Positions 24,801-37,735 of a DNA stretch of 58,533 nucleotides are shown one piece after another. Location of the stretch: positions 1 to 58,533 of the forward strand of contig JAQGBZ010000378.1 of the NCBI GenBank assembly GCA_034687125.1, read 5' to 3'. This DNA comes from Neelides folsomi. Its lineage: Eukaryota; Arthropoda; Collembola; Neelipleona; Neelidae. The first letter of the stretch is position 1; each line of letters begins with the position of its first letter. The position numbers and the translations under genes were made by a program. Under the pieces are notes generated by a model, which ran no database searches, was not told the origin of the DNA, and saw only the letters and a list, made by a program, of their open reading frames with translations.

Positions 24801-26123
24801 AAAATCAAGGGTTTACAATAAGAGGAACGTTATGCATTTCATAAAAATATTTATTTTTGTACAATATAATGTCACAATCAAATATGAAAGTTTTACATTA
24901 AAAATCCAAGTAAAAATATTTAATTTTTTTAAATAAATGATTATTTGTAAGATTACATTATAATTTTATAATAGTAGTCTCGTGTCAAATTGATTTAAAA
25001 AATATTTCTATACCTGATAGAATTGAAATGAGGAATCCTTCGAGGGCAGGTCGAAGGGCAATTCCGAGCGGGAGGAAATGTCTTTCGTAGAGGGAGAGCA
25101 AAGGTGATCGAACTCCGATGAGTGCATGTGGGTAAAGGGGGAATAAACCCGGGGAAAAGATATGGAGGTTCACTGCGAGACCCGAAGGGCCCAAGGAGGT
25201 AAATACGAGGTCGTAGGCCTCCAAGGCCTTCAAATGAACTCCGGCAGGAAGGGCCGGGTGAAGGCATTGTGACAATCTTTTGCTGACAAGAAACTTCTTT
25301 GGGACAACCTTTTGTTTGCAGGATCCAATCACCTAAATCATAAATTAACAATAATTATTAATTAACAACAATATTTAAATATAAAATATGTAATAACAAT
25401 AAATATGATTATTGTTAATAAAAGTAAAAGTGGTATTGTTCCAAATATCATTTTAATTTAAAGTTCAAATACATGATTATTGCATATTAAAAATTAGAAC
25501 TGACAGATTTCCATCATTTACAGATTTGATAATTTGAAAATGGTTTTTGAATGCCAATTTTATAAACTCACCTTATTAAGTTTGCTAAGTGCGGATATGA
25601 GGTCAGGCCACTCCGTAGAATATTCAAAGCTCTTGAGACATTTGTCGATCTGGGCGGCATAACTATTAACAAAGAGAGAGTCAAAGACCATCATTTTAAT
25701 TTAATTATGGCCAGAAGTTAACTGGGTTTTGAACAAAGGCAAAGGGAGGTTAAAGAATTTAAAATAAATATTTGACTGCGTAATCTAATCATTTAATTTC
25801 AATGCAACGCAGTGGTTGGAGGTGGGGTCAAAAAATCCCAATTGCATAACGGCCAGCCCATGCAAAAATATCCTCAGAATCATAAAATTATTCAAAAGAT
25901 CGAGAGCTAACCTTTTGTACTTGGGGTCAGACAGGAGAACTTCGTCTTCATCTGGAAGGCCCATTTTATTCACCAAAGACTTCGGAGACGATTTGGTTTT
26001 CCGGGAACTTTCGCTACGAATAGATTTTGAGTACATGAATCCCAAAAGTGCTTTGTTCCCTCTCTGTGCCGTTTCCCCTTTCTTTTCCGCATTGGCAATT
26101 TCCAACTTTTTAGAACTCCCCAT
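18852..26123 (-). CDS. DOP1: Dopey family protein (DOP1)
   Basis: Peripheral Golgi/endosome protein acting with MON2 in retrograde membrane traffic. Fifteen exons: 25912-26123, 25572-25662, 25014-25332, 24112-24794, 23371-23892, 22804-23154, 21973-22641, 21552-21824, 20944-21380, 20646-20826, 20281-20502, 19693-20086, 19453-19602, 19214-19353 and 18852-19070. They sum to 4863 nt (1620 residues), exactly in frame. The N-terminus is the conserved Dopey domain: LLSDPKYKSYAAQIDKCLKS, FEYSTEWPDLISALSKLNK, SQCLHPALPAGVHLKALEAY, LLRRDLSLNRRFFGWLLGDK. The C-terminus keeps QMYRWAFV. It is much shorter than the roughly 2400-2600 residues usual in animals. About 54 residues (MGSSKKLEIANAEKKG...) precede the usual start; a second ATG (MGLPDEDEV) may be the real one. 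Confidence 0.95.
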
Positions 26124-29100
26124 TTTAATTACAATTATCTAAAAACAATTCTAATTTTCACTAAATTACTTCATTTTCAATTCCTTAATGTTTCCAACTG
26201 TAGCAATTTGTTATTTATTTTAAACAGAATTTCCATAAATGACAAAACTAAATAACTTGTTCGGTTTTGAATGAAATATTCGAGAGAGTGTTTTACACAA
26301 GTATTGTAAATTCAAAGTATTTTAAATGTAAATTGTCCACTTAACTCTGGTTTGCTTTGCTTACAGCCGGATCACAATTGCTTAAATGATCCTTATTACA
26401 ATTCCAATGAAAAATACCTTCAGTTATCAGTTTATCAGTTTTTCTAGCTAATATTTTATGATTTACCATTTAATTCTAAGCTCTCGATCTCAATACCATA
26501 TATTCGCAATTCATAAATACCTATAAAACATACTTAAAAAACCTTCATAGCACAATGTGTTATTGGATGGAAATATGGTAAGTATAATGTTTAACACTTG
26601 ATTCAATAAAAGATTTCATTTTTTGCATATCTCGTCCTTTACACTCTATCTATCACTTATCACTTTATAATTTGGGCTTCATTTAACTATTCACACTTCT
26701 AACACATATTCTTCTCTCTCTCCACTTGCCCACACTTGGATATATGTATATCTTTGTTACTTTATGGGCAATGTAGGTCGTAATTATTGTGTCATAGATT
26801 TCACTATTATGCGAACTAACGAATGTTATTAAATAAACGTATGGCATTGAGAGGGACAAATTGACAATCAGAATCTTATTATCACAATAATGATTAAAAA
26901 TGAGCTCATTTGAACTCATTTGAGGAAAGTAGACTGAATGATTTTTCTAAAATTCTTCGAAACAAACCAAGCACTCAAATGGATATTAAGGTTAATGTAT
27001 TATTTTTATCAAATATTTAAAAGGGCTAAAGGACTCGGAAAAGTCTTGTGCAAATAAACTCCAAACCCCCTAAATCATTTTAATAAAACGAAAGGATAAT
27101 CATAAATAAATACATAATATTATTAAATTATACACCGCACAAGTTTCTTTTTATTGAAGGGTATTGATTTTTAATGGAACGTTATTTGCAAAAATGTTTC
27201 TACTGAAGAATCCCATTAATGGGAGCTTTCAAACTTTTGTATAGGAAATCAATGATAGTCTTGAAGGGTTCATTACCAATGCCGAGTGGCTTAAATTGTT
27301 TAGATAAGCATGTTAAATACTTATCTTCCCCAACATATCAATTTATTATAATCTGGTCTTTTATATGCTTGGGTATTAAATTGTAATTTATTTAATATTT
27401 ATTACTTCTTCCTACTCATTTGAAAAAGCGAATTTTGTTCGCTCCGTGTTTCAATTAAGCTCAAAGGTTTTAACATTATTGATATATTATGAATAAATTT
27501 GCAATTAAAATTACCTGTTATATTCCCTTTGGATGATTTTGACTAGTGGAATATAATAGTCCATTTGTAAGATTCAAATCATCGGTTCATTGAGAATTGA
27601 TTTTCTGGAAATGAGGGAGCATTTTATAATAAATTAAAAACACAATTAGTTTAATAAATAGATAAGTTTATATTTAAATATATGCACCGGGTTTTAATAA
27701 TGGTGAATAGCGAAATTTTACATTTTAAATGATTAAATTCTTTAGAAGTAAGAGCATGTTTAAACATGAAGTTAAAATTCATGCAAGTTAATGTATAGTT
27801 TTCGAGTCTAGTCTGGTTTTGTATGATTTGAATGTAATTTGAATGTTCTTCAAAACTCAACTCCTTTAACACTAATATTTATATATTCATGAAGTTTGTT
27901 TGGGGTCTTTAATGGGTTTAGAAAAGTAGACAGTCAAACATACACGAAATGAACTAACAATAAATAAGTATTGCAATTCTCCATCGTAAAAACCACAATT
28001 TCCCTTTCCATTTCAATTGGTTTTTAAATGATTTTTTTTGAAAGTTTTCCTCGTTGTGTTGATTAAATTACGAAGGGCCGCAATTAGATAATTAATAATA
28101 AGCATGCATACCATTATAGTTATATTTATTCTATTAAAAATTATGCTAAAGTCTAAATTGGTCCTTATATCCACCCACACACATTTAACACCCTCATTTA
28201 AATATATGTACTACCGCACTACTGTAGTTATGAACCTAATTATATGAACAATTAATTATGTCTCCATATTCAATACTTATATAGATATTTTCATTTTATG
28301 ATTTTAACACAGTGCAGATGTTTGAGCTTAAGTTAATGAGCAATGAAGGACAATCATAAAGTGTTAAGAGATGTGTGACACTGACACACGAATTTATATA
28401 GTGCGTATTATTAGATAATAATCTATTAATTGAACTATTAAACTAAAACTATTCCCGGACAAATATGATAAAATCTGTAAATCTCTCTAAAATTCATCGA
28501 TAGAATAGAATACAATTACAATCATGCATTTAAAACAACATAAAAATGAGCTACATGGCATATTTATAAGAAGTCTCTATAACGCGTGGGTATTTTCATA
28601 TAATATTACTTATGGTTAATATAAACTTTTGCACATGATGACACGTTCACATGCCACATGTGTAATGTCGTAATGTATAAGGCATGGAATGAAGCGAATA
28701 AATGAATGAAACAATGAAAAATATTAATGTCATCATTCATAGATAAATTTCATGTTGAAAGGGTATACAAATTGTTTATCAACTCGTTGAATTTGATTAT
28801 TTTATTTTGAAATTTTAACTTTTGTACTGGTGATTTTGATCTAAGTTTAATGAGAAAGTAATTAAACTCAACTAAAAAAGAGTTAATAAGAAAAGGATCA
28901 AATAAAACAATGTTCATATTTATTTAGTTCTGTTATCTTTATATTTATTAAAAAACTTGTTTAATCAGCTAACACTGCACTGGAGTTGAAGATATTACAT
29001 ACGATTTACCAAAAAACATAGCTTAAAGCTTCACCTATCTTATCTTTCAAATTAAAGTCATTCTAATGTAAGAGTATTTTAATACAAGTACAGATATTTA

Positions 29101-30037
29101 TATGTATAATATATGAATGTGCGTGATTTTCCATTAATAAATTGTCGATTTGATGATATTAATGATATTATTGTACATTTTAAGGACATAAATATTCTGA
29201 GATAATTCTTATTTGTACTCGTGCATGAATGAGATGAGAAAGTCAAATGATTTTACCAGATTGAAAGTTACAGCTTAAATTATTTAAAAGCAGTCTGTTT
29301 TTGCAAATGAATAAACTTTGAAGAGTGCACCAAAGAGCAAAGCCAAAAAACCAAATATACCTTTTTGGCAAACTTCCGCGAACAATGTAATATGTATGGT
29401 TGATGGTTCAATAGCATTTATATAACACAACACGAAGGAAACGAGTGCTCAAGTACTCCACTCTGTTGAGAGTCTATCAATATAATAATAGTTTCATTAT
29501 ACAATCTAATAAATTCGCACACATATTCTATGACCCATCAAATCAACAGCAAATCTCATTTATGCGCATTCAATTCCTGATCTCTGATTATATTTCTATT
29601 AATATCACTAATATGTTATGTGGATAGCTTTTAATACACATATAAAAATGAATCATTAATAAAGTCAAATGTTGAATTAAAAGGAATCGATAAAATGTGA
29701 TTGGATCAAATTAATATTGATTGAAATTAGTTATAGCATGTGTTTCATGCTTTTTACATATAAATTTCATGAAAAACTTCTATCCGAAATTCTCTCATAT
29801 AATAATTCTCATTTTTCTCATACACATTTACATGCATGGCAATTTCCAAAAGAAACATTTGAATAAAAACGAGATTTTAAAATAATAAATGGCTTTCATT
29901 GAATATGCATAAATTGAACTTATTGGACCATTCTCCATTCACAATGTAAATATTCCTAATTAGGGATGAATAAAAAGTTAATTATATAAGTTGATTAATT
30001 TGGTTGATTAATAAGTGGAATTTTTAATTAGTTTAAA
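26124..30037. other. 3.9-kb intergenic stretch without a gene
   Basis: AT-rich throughout. No frame with coding composition, no splice-linked exons, no tRNA-like B box and no clear transposon ends were found. It lies between the divergent promoters of DOP1 and the Thr-rich secreted gene, so it may hold distal regulatory sequence. Motif-level calls are not justified. Confidence 0.4.
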
Positions 30038-30706
30038 ATGTACAAGTGGATTTCCGGAGCTTTGTTCGCTTTCGTCATCACTGCCCTCATGACCTCCTCA
30101 GATGGAAAGAAGAAATTTAAAAGGCATCATTTTAACGATATTTGCACCTACACTAATGGTTCGATATAATTAATTGAACATTAATTAATTAAGTAAACCA
30201 TCATAATAGAACTCCTTATATTTCTTAACTTATATAACTACAATATTAGTTAAATTTTCATAATTTCAGACAGCTCAGTAGATGACAAACAGTGCAACGC
30301 TTTGTTCGAAAGCTTTCTCCAGTGTCTTGAAGTGAAACCTCCTCCAAAGCCAACGAAGTTTCCAACTACGACGATTCCAACAACGGCCATTAAAACCACT
30401 CAAGCACTCAATGAAACAACGACGACGACTAAACAGAAGGAATTTGAGAATTTTGCTTATTCAAATAATTCTGAGAAAATCTTTCGATGTCAATGTCCAA
30501 AGAACACGTCGTGGGAGAAAGCTCTGAGATTTTGCATGGGCGATGAAGGAATTTCTTGCAAATCTCATCCAATCTGGGAAACTCAAGTTTGTCGCAAAGG
30601 GAAATGTACCGGGGCTCATATATGCAACTTTGCTTTCAACTTCCTACCTTCTTTTCTCATTACTTTGCTTGCCTCCCTCATTAACCTCATTCTTAGAATT
30701 TTGTAA
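30038..30706 (+). CDS. Secreted Thr/Cys-rich protein, probably GPI-anchored
   Basis: Two exons, 30038-30158 and 30270-30706; 185 residues, phase 1 intron. It starts with a signal peptide (MYKWISGALFAFVITALMTS). A CTYTN...QCNALFESFLQCLE segment follows, then a Pro/Thr linker (PPPKPTKFPTTTIPTTAIKT) likely to be O-glycosylated. After that comes a Cys cluster (FRCQCPKNTSWEKALRFC, GISCKSHP, VCRKGKC), and the protein ends in a hydrophobic C-terminus (FNFLPSFLITLLASLINLIL) with no charged tail, as in GPI-anchor signals. There are ten Cys in the predicted ectodomain. It looks like a small cell-surface receptor or cuticle/immune-type protein; I do not recognise a family. Confidence 0.8.
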
Positions 30707-31129
30707 AAGGCCCAACTAAATAACAATAGCCATTTTAAATATATTTAAATAACTAAACTATCAGTTAAAAATATTAAACTATCTCTTATTAATTATGTTC
30801 ATAAAATCAGTAAATTCTATTTAATTCCAACTTTAACCGAAACTAACCAAGTAAAAAATCAAGTAAATGAAAAATTGGCTCTATTATTGCATTAGTTAAG
30901 TTCTGATCTGACTGACATGAAAAGTTCTAGGAAGAAGTGAAATTTGTATTTAATATAATTTTAGTAATTTTATTTATGTACTCAAGAAAGGTTACAGGTG
31001 TGTTTGATGGTATCTTTTTATAACATGGATAATTAAATTCGCACGGGCAGAAACTACACAATTTCTCTATTTATTTTATATACGTTCCTCAGTTGACTTT
31101 CCATGAATGAATTTGGGCTCTCTGGCTGT
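30707..31129. other. Convergent intergenic region, no feature seen
   Basis: It contains the 3' ends of the Thr-rich gene and of ATP synthase subunit c. It is AT-rich and I see nothing further. Confidence 0.4.
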
Positions 31130-31845
<716 letters not shown>

Positions 31846-32360
31846 TTTGATTCTAACTGTGAAAAGGAATTAGCAAATGGTGATTTGAAAAACTTTTTCT
31901 TACTTTGTCGGTCAACTTTTTCGCCGAGAAAGAATGGAGAAGCGGAGAGGAACTCGAGAGGCAGTTATGGCGACCGATATTGAATTCCTGGACCTAAAGA
32001 AGCCTTGCGCATAAACTCACAATGGATTCTCCCTATCTCGTCACAACGGGGAAAAATGAGAATTCATGCGCAGTCTTATTCCCCAAGAGGCTGCATCTAC
32101 TCCACACTAGATCCTCACCCCAATCGTGCCGATTTCAAATATACCACGGGAAATTAAATTATTGAAACATGCGGATTTCAACAACGTGAAACGTGCGATG
32201 AACGTAAAGTTGAATGTTTAATTGTTTAACAGTAATTAACTTTAACATATCATTAATATATAACATTAATGTATTAATACTCGAAACGACACGTTAAAAC
32301 ACTAGTTAAAATTAAATCATTTTGATCAAATTTTTATTAAGTTATTTAAATTAAACCAAA
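31846..32360. promoter_or_regulatory. Divergent promoter region, ATP5MC / NOL7-like
   Basis: A 515-bp gap lies between two oppositely directed start codons. The stretch at 31960-32130 is less AT-rich than its surroundings and lacks a clear TATA box, as expected for housekeeping bidirectional promoters. A short 5' UTR intron of ATP5MC may begin near 31862. No specific factor site is claimed. Confidence 0.45.
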
Positions 32361-32921
32361 ATGAGTGATTCGGAATCTGACTATGAGGCTCCTGAAGAGG
32401 TCAATTTGAAGGATTCAAAGGTCAAAGCTAAGAAGCAAGAAGACATGGTTTTAGATTACAAAAGATCTATCCAAAGCATGATGAAGAGGAAAAGGAAAGA
32501 GAAGGACGTTTTATTTAAGGTATTGTATTGTAAATATTTTAATGTTATAAAAATTAAGATATTAGATTGTATCATATTGAGTGTCATTATTATTAAAAAC
32601 ATATTAGCTAATTAAACATGTTTAAATTTTTAGAAACAAGCCGAAGTTCGAAGAGATGCGATCCAAAAATCGAATTCTCATAATTCTCCTCCAACTCCAT
32701 CAGTTCCACTCGAACCAACGGGGACTCCTTTATCAGAAAATGAATCCGCCACAAAGAAAAAGAAAATTCCAGCAATGAAGCCCGGAAGAGCCGAAGCTGC
32801 CTTTGATTTCAAGAATCGACGTCTCCAACATGTAGCAGATAGAGATAAACTTCCTGTGAGTCGAATTCAAGAAATTCACCAGAATAAACTCAAGGCATCC
32901 GGTCGGGCTCTCACGTCATGA
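32361..32921 (+). CDS. NOL7-like nucleolar protein
   Basis: Two exons, 32361-32519 and 32634-32921; 447 nt, 148 residues. The acidic start (MSDSESDYEAPEEVNL) followed by a Lys/Arg/Glu helix (SMMKRKRKEKDVLFKKQAEV) resembles the DEAPEE...KRKRREELF block of NOL7. A Ser/Pro linker, a basic KKKKI patch and a conserved-looking tail (FKNRRLQHVADRDKLPVSRI) follow, where NOL7 has a short region ending near LPVKR. NOL7 functions in small-subunit rRNA processing. The match is weak by eye, so the name is tentative; a nuclear basic protein is safe. Confidence 0.55.
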
Positions 32922-34058
32922 ATTCTTAACTAAAAGGAGCGTAAAGTTCAGTGCCTTTATTTTTTATCACTTGTTGATCTTGTGTGAATTTGTAATATAA
33001 TCTTAAATCTTATTTAAACGCAATTATCGATTTCCTCTTCAACATTTCACAAGCCTTTTGAAATGACGTTTAGTTTGAGTGATGAATTACAATACTCTTT
33101 ATTAGAATGTGCAGTCGTTGAAATTAACATTTGTATAGATTGAATTGTTTAATATATCAGAAATATTAAATTCCTGATATTATTTTCATTTATAAAGTCA
33201 ATTTATTAGCTATATAAAAAAGTTTAAAATGTTTGAACTTCATTTTCGCTATGATTTTATTTTAAATCTTTCACTATCTGTATATGAGTATACGTACTTA
33301 AGTATAAGTATTCACTTTTAAATTGAAATTATAATTTAAAAAATAATTTAAACAACTGTTATTTTATAAATCGTTAAATAAATATATGAGCAGCAGCAGA
33401 CAGACGAGGCATGACAATGATTATCATATCCTTCATGAATGTTAAACCTTTTCATGCACAGAGTTCACCTTTCTGGTTGAATGGCCATATAAAAAGCTAA
33501 TGGGAAAGGTAATTAGATTCATAACGTACAAATGACTCTTTATGAATCCTTTTTTCATCTCTTCCGAATTGAAATGACTTCATTAGACCACTAATTATAT
33601 AGAGAATAAATTCCATATTTTGATTGCAAACGATAAAAAAGGATTTCGCGCATGATCTCATAATTTGCCCTTGGATCACATTGACTCATTTGCCCGGTGC
33701 GGTGTGAGTAACATTTTTGACAACCACACCTTTACTCACCTGCCACTTCAGTTGATATGATTCAACACTTTCCATTTCATTTCACTTTACTTTAAACCTT
33801 GCTGAATTTATCTCATTCTCGTTAATCAAGTTATCTGTAAAGGTTCTAATCGACGTGTGCTAAAAGCGCTTATCTGTCAAATAATAATCTTTGTAAAAGG
33901 AAGTTATCTTTTCCATTTCATCACCGGCGATTAAAAGATTCAAAATTCATTTAAAAATTTCCAGTCTTCCTCGACTATTCATTCCGGTTACGACTTTTAT
34001 CGTTGTTTTCAAGTTGGCCTTAAGTGAAATTTCAACTTGTGAAAATATTACAAGAAAG
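32922..34058. other. Intergenic region, no feature seen
   Basis: 3' region of the NOL7-like gene and upstream region of the serpin. It is AT-rich with no coding exon, RNA gene or repeat that I can support. Confidence 0.4.
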
Positions 34059-35990
34059 ATGGCCGTGTCAAAGGGGAATTCAATTTTTTCGGGAAAGCTT
34101 CATGAGGTGACTTCATTTATAAATATATAATATAACATATGAACGACTTACAACTATCTATTTTATTTTAAAAACTAAACAATTTATTATTTGATTATAA
34201 TCAATTCCTCCAATTGGATGTTTAGTCAAAAAAATGTTATTTTTATTTTATCACAGGAATTGAAAGGCGATGGTGTAAATGTGATTTTCTCTCCATACAG
34301 TATCACAAATGTCTTTGCACTTGTCAATGCCGGAGCAGGTGGAAAAACTAAAGAAGAAATCAACAACTCTTTTGGATTCACGGAGAATGTCCACGATGAA
34401 TTTAAAGCTATTTCCGATAACATTGAAAAGGTATATTTTACTTATTGACCTCAAATAAGCTCATCAAATCAAAAAATACTAATTAACTTGCTACATTATT
34501 AGTCAAGTTTCATGATTACCATATTCAAATTTCTTTTTTCCTTGAATTGTAATTATAAATGTGATTTTTAAATAGTCGACCGATTATGGAAAAAGTGTGA
34601 CAATCGCGAACAAAGTTTTCGCCCAAATTGGAAAAGGCTTTGAATTGAAGGAAGAATACGTCAATGTTTTGACAAATAAATATGGTTCTGGAATGGGACA
34701 AGTCGATTTTGGAAATGCTGCTGATGCTGCAGACACAATCAATAAATTCGTCGAAGACACCACGAAGGGGAAAATCCAAAAACTCATCACGCCTGGTATA
34801 TTATTTTAAATTTTTTCGTATTAAACTATTTTGAACTTATCATTTTATCATTTAGATGCTTTAAATGACATGACGAGACTGGTCCTTGTGAATGCCATCC
34901 ATTTCAAGGGATCCTGGATGAAGAAGTTCGATGTGAACAACACGCGAAATGAAGATTTCAACATCAGTCCTACAGAGAAAGTCATCGTTCCAATCATGCG
35001 ACACAACAACAAAAGACTCAACGCTGGAGTACTTGAAGAATTCAATAATATGAAAGTTCTTGAACTCCCATACGATGTAATAAAACATTTCGTAGTCATT
35101 ATTTTATTAAATAAAACGGACTATCTTAACAATTACGTTAAATATCTTAAGAATCTCCAAAATTGAATCCTTGTCTAGTTAAGTATAATCTGTTATTTTA
35201 TTTTAATTATTAAATATTCAGGACGGTCGTTTGTCGATGTTCGTCTTCTTACCAGAAGGATTTGGATTTACTATGCCTTCGCTCACTCCTAAGGAACTTA
35301 TGGAAAAGATGCATGAACAGCAAGTGAACTTAACATTGCCGAAGTTCAAGATCGAAGCCACCATCAATTTAAAATCTAAGTTGAACAAGGTATAATAATC
35401 ATTATGAATCTATATTAATACATTAATACAAATATTACTATTTTGATTCAATATTAAGCAAACTTGAAATAACTCAATTCTATCACTGACAATTAATAAG
35501 CATGATTGGATTGTATTATTATGGTACTATCATTACAAATCTGACTGACAATTGTAAATGACTAAACTTTACTGATTTTTAAAACAGTTCTATTTTTTTA
35601 ATTCCAGCTTGGAATCAACGAAGCTTTCAGTCCAAATGCCGATTTCACTGGAATTTCAGATACAGGACTTTCCATTTCAGCTGTCATCCAAAAAGCCACA
35701 ATTGAAGTGAATGAAGAAGGAGCTGAAGCAGCTGCAGCTACTGGTAATAAAACTACTAAATAAAAACTCTTGCGTAACCATCTAACGTAAACATGTCAAA
35801 TTGTATGATTATGTATAAGTTTTATTAATTCCTATTTGACTTTATTATAGGAGTTATAATGATGATGAGATGCATGCCGTTCTATTTCGACTTTTATGTT
35901 GATAAACCTTTTGGTTATCAAATCGTTGACAAGGAATTGGATCTCGTTCTCTTTGAAGGCCGCGTTGGAAATCCGTCAGCAGAATCCTAA
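34059..35990 (+). CDS. Intracellular (clade B-like) serpin with Arg at P1
   Basis: Suicide-substrate serine protease inhibitor. Seven exons: 34059-34106, 34257-34430, 34576-34795, 34856-35076, 35222-35389, 35608-35743 and 35851-35990; 1107 nt, 368 residues, the normal serpin length. Core motifs are present: [35 protein letters not shown] and the hinge [12 protein letters not shown], which fits the inhibitory consensus. Counting from the hinge Gly (P15), the reactive loop reads TGVIMMM-R-C, so P1 is Arg and P1' is Cys, predicting inhibition of a trypsin-like protease. The C-terminal [13 protein letters not shown] block is a variant of the usual F-x-ADHPF. There is no signal peptide, so it is probably cytosolic. 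Confidence 0.94.
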
Positions 35991-36026
35991 AAAGCTTGAC
36001 AGCTAAATTCCCTTCATTCCTCGATA

Positions 36027-36032
36027 AATAAA
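36027..36032 (+). terminator. Polyadenylation signal AATAAA (serpin)
   Basis: AATAAA lies 37 nt after the serpin stop codon at 35988-35990. Confidence 0.5.
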
Positions 36033-36534
36033 AGTTCCGTCCAAAAGTTACCTAAAAATTCGCTTTAACACAAAAGTGCCTTGTATTTTACATTGTAAAG
36101 TGTAATTTCTCTTAGGACAACGCTTTATTTCTCTAATAACGCTAATGCTCTATTTATATCGAACTTGCCTTACAGCTAATGATTAATTTTTAATTTATTA
36201 GCACATAAAATTTTATGTTGAATATTTATGAAAAAGTTGAATAAAATTGTTTAATTAAACAATAATATTGATGGTTTTCGGATTTTAAACAACAGGTTTC
36301 TTAAAACACATTTTACATTCATTTCAAATGTTCATAAAATGTCTATATATCTAATAAATATTAAAATTGGCATCCCCAAAGATATCCAATTTCTAAATAT
36401 CAAAGTCGAATATGAAAGTAAATTAGTAATTTCAATATTTTTGAGAGGATGAAATTAAAGTTATTTAATATTTAGTTAATTAGATTTAACTATTCAAAAT
36501 TACAAGTTTCAAGGGGTAATTAAAAGTTGGGAAG
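36033..36534. other. Intergenic region, no feature seen
   Basis: Spacer between the serpin and the next plus-strand gene. AT-rich; I see nothing in it. Confidence 0.4.
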
Positions 36535-37529
36535 ATGAACGGCCTTTTTGACACGAGGTCAATGATGGTAAACCGCGAGCGCCTTTCCAAAGAACTTGGT
36601 GCCAAAGAGCGGAACATCAAAATGAACAAAGGATGCATTTGGGCCGCGAACATGGCACCGATCCTTCATCGAATGAGCGGAGTTTGCATGGACCGAGCTG
36701 AGTAATTTATTATTTTAAAGTTTAATTATATAAAGCGTCACACTCTTTTACAAATTTATTTGTGTGAATATCTAAATTAGTTAATTAAATATTTTTTAAA
36801 CTTTTGAACAGGTTGAGACGAAAGTTGATGGACAGCAAAGATGAATATTTTAAATACTGCCGTGGTCTTTGCCCTCCACGCAACGGAGTTTGTGACAATG
36901 GAGACGCCTGCTGCGTTCGACAAGTTCTCTGTGGGACTGAAACTGACGAGTACAAGACTGATCCAGCGATGCCAATGAGAACTACTCCTTGGGACCACAA
37001 ATATATTCTCTTTGCGGGTATAATACCATTAAATAGAAATATAAGTTATACAATATAACGTATCTAGAAACGGCAATTTAATTTTTTTCTCCTTTATATG
37101 ATTCATATTAGAAAGCTATTTGAGATTTACAATAATTCTTATATTCTTTTATTAGGACACAGTTCAGAGGGCCTTGGATATGAAGGATACTTAAAAGCTC
37201 GCTACAATTCAGGTTTACCAGAAACACGATTTTGCCGTCCGCCAACAGTTAATTCAGAGTAAGGGATTAAGATATATAAATTTAACTAAAAATTTTCTAA
37301 AGTTTATTGACAATGACTATCGGATATATTCTTCCGATTCGCGGATAGATTGGAAGATAATTTTTAAAATATTTAACTTTATAGATATGCGTGGCAATTA
37401 TGGGAAAATGTCAATTGCCGAGAACGGAAAACTTTTCCAAGGAAGGCTGAAATCCGAAAGTTCTATCGTGCACGTGGAGCTTTTTATCCTCCTGACTTTG
37501 CACCGTTTGTCTTCCCAATTGTCAAGTAG
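36535..37529 (+). CDS. Unidentified 206-residue protein
   Basis: Four exons, 36535-36701, 36812-37017, 37156-37258 and 37385-37529; 621 nt exactly in frame. There is no signal peptide or membrane segment. It is rich in Arg, Cys, Tyr and Pro: an N-terminal helical part (RERLSKELGAKERNIKMNKG), then a Cys cluster (YCRGLCPPRNGVCDNGDACC followed by VRQVLC), then a basic aromatic C-terminus (WENVNCRERKTFPRKAEIRK, GAFYPPDFAPFVFPIVK). Size and composition would suit a mitochondrial or flagellar accessory protein, but that is a guess. I do not recognise the family. An AATAAA follows at 37674. Confidence 0.8.
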
Positions 37530-37673
37530 AAAAACGAAATCAATTCGACCTTATTTTTTCACCTGTTTCATTTTGTATTTGAAAATCTTGATTCTTTGAC
37601 TTTTTATTCTAATCTAATTATCTTTGATTGTAATTAAATCGTCCTCTCAATTCTAAATTTTGAGTAAAATGAC

Positions 37674-37679
37674 AATAAA
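37674..37679 (+). terminator. Polyadenylation signal AATAAA
   Basis: It lies 145 nt after the stop of the 206-residue gene, in the 206-bp convergent gap before CINP. Confidence 0.45.
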
Positions 37680-37735
37680 ATATGCTAATTTGAAAAACAA
37701 CCTTGTTTTAACAGTCGTCACATCATAAATTTATT

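Noticed and set aside
26683..29627. Several 60-80 codon frames in the long intergenic region
   Set aside because: All are AT-rich with no splice signals, signal peptide or recognisable motif; expected by chance in about 3.9 kb of such sequence.
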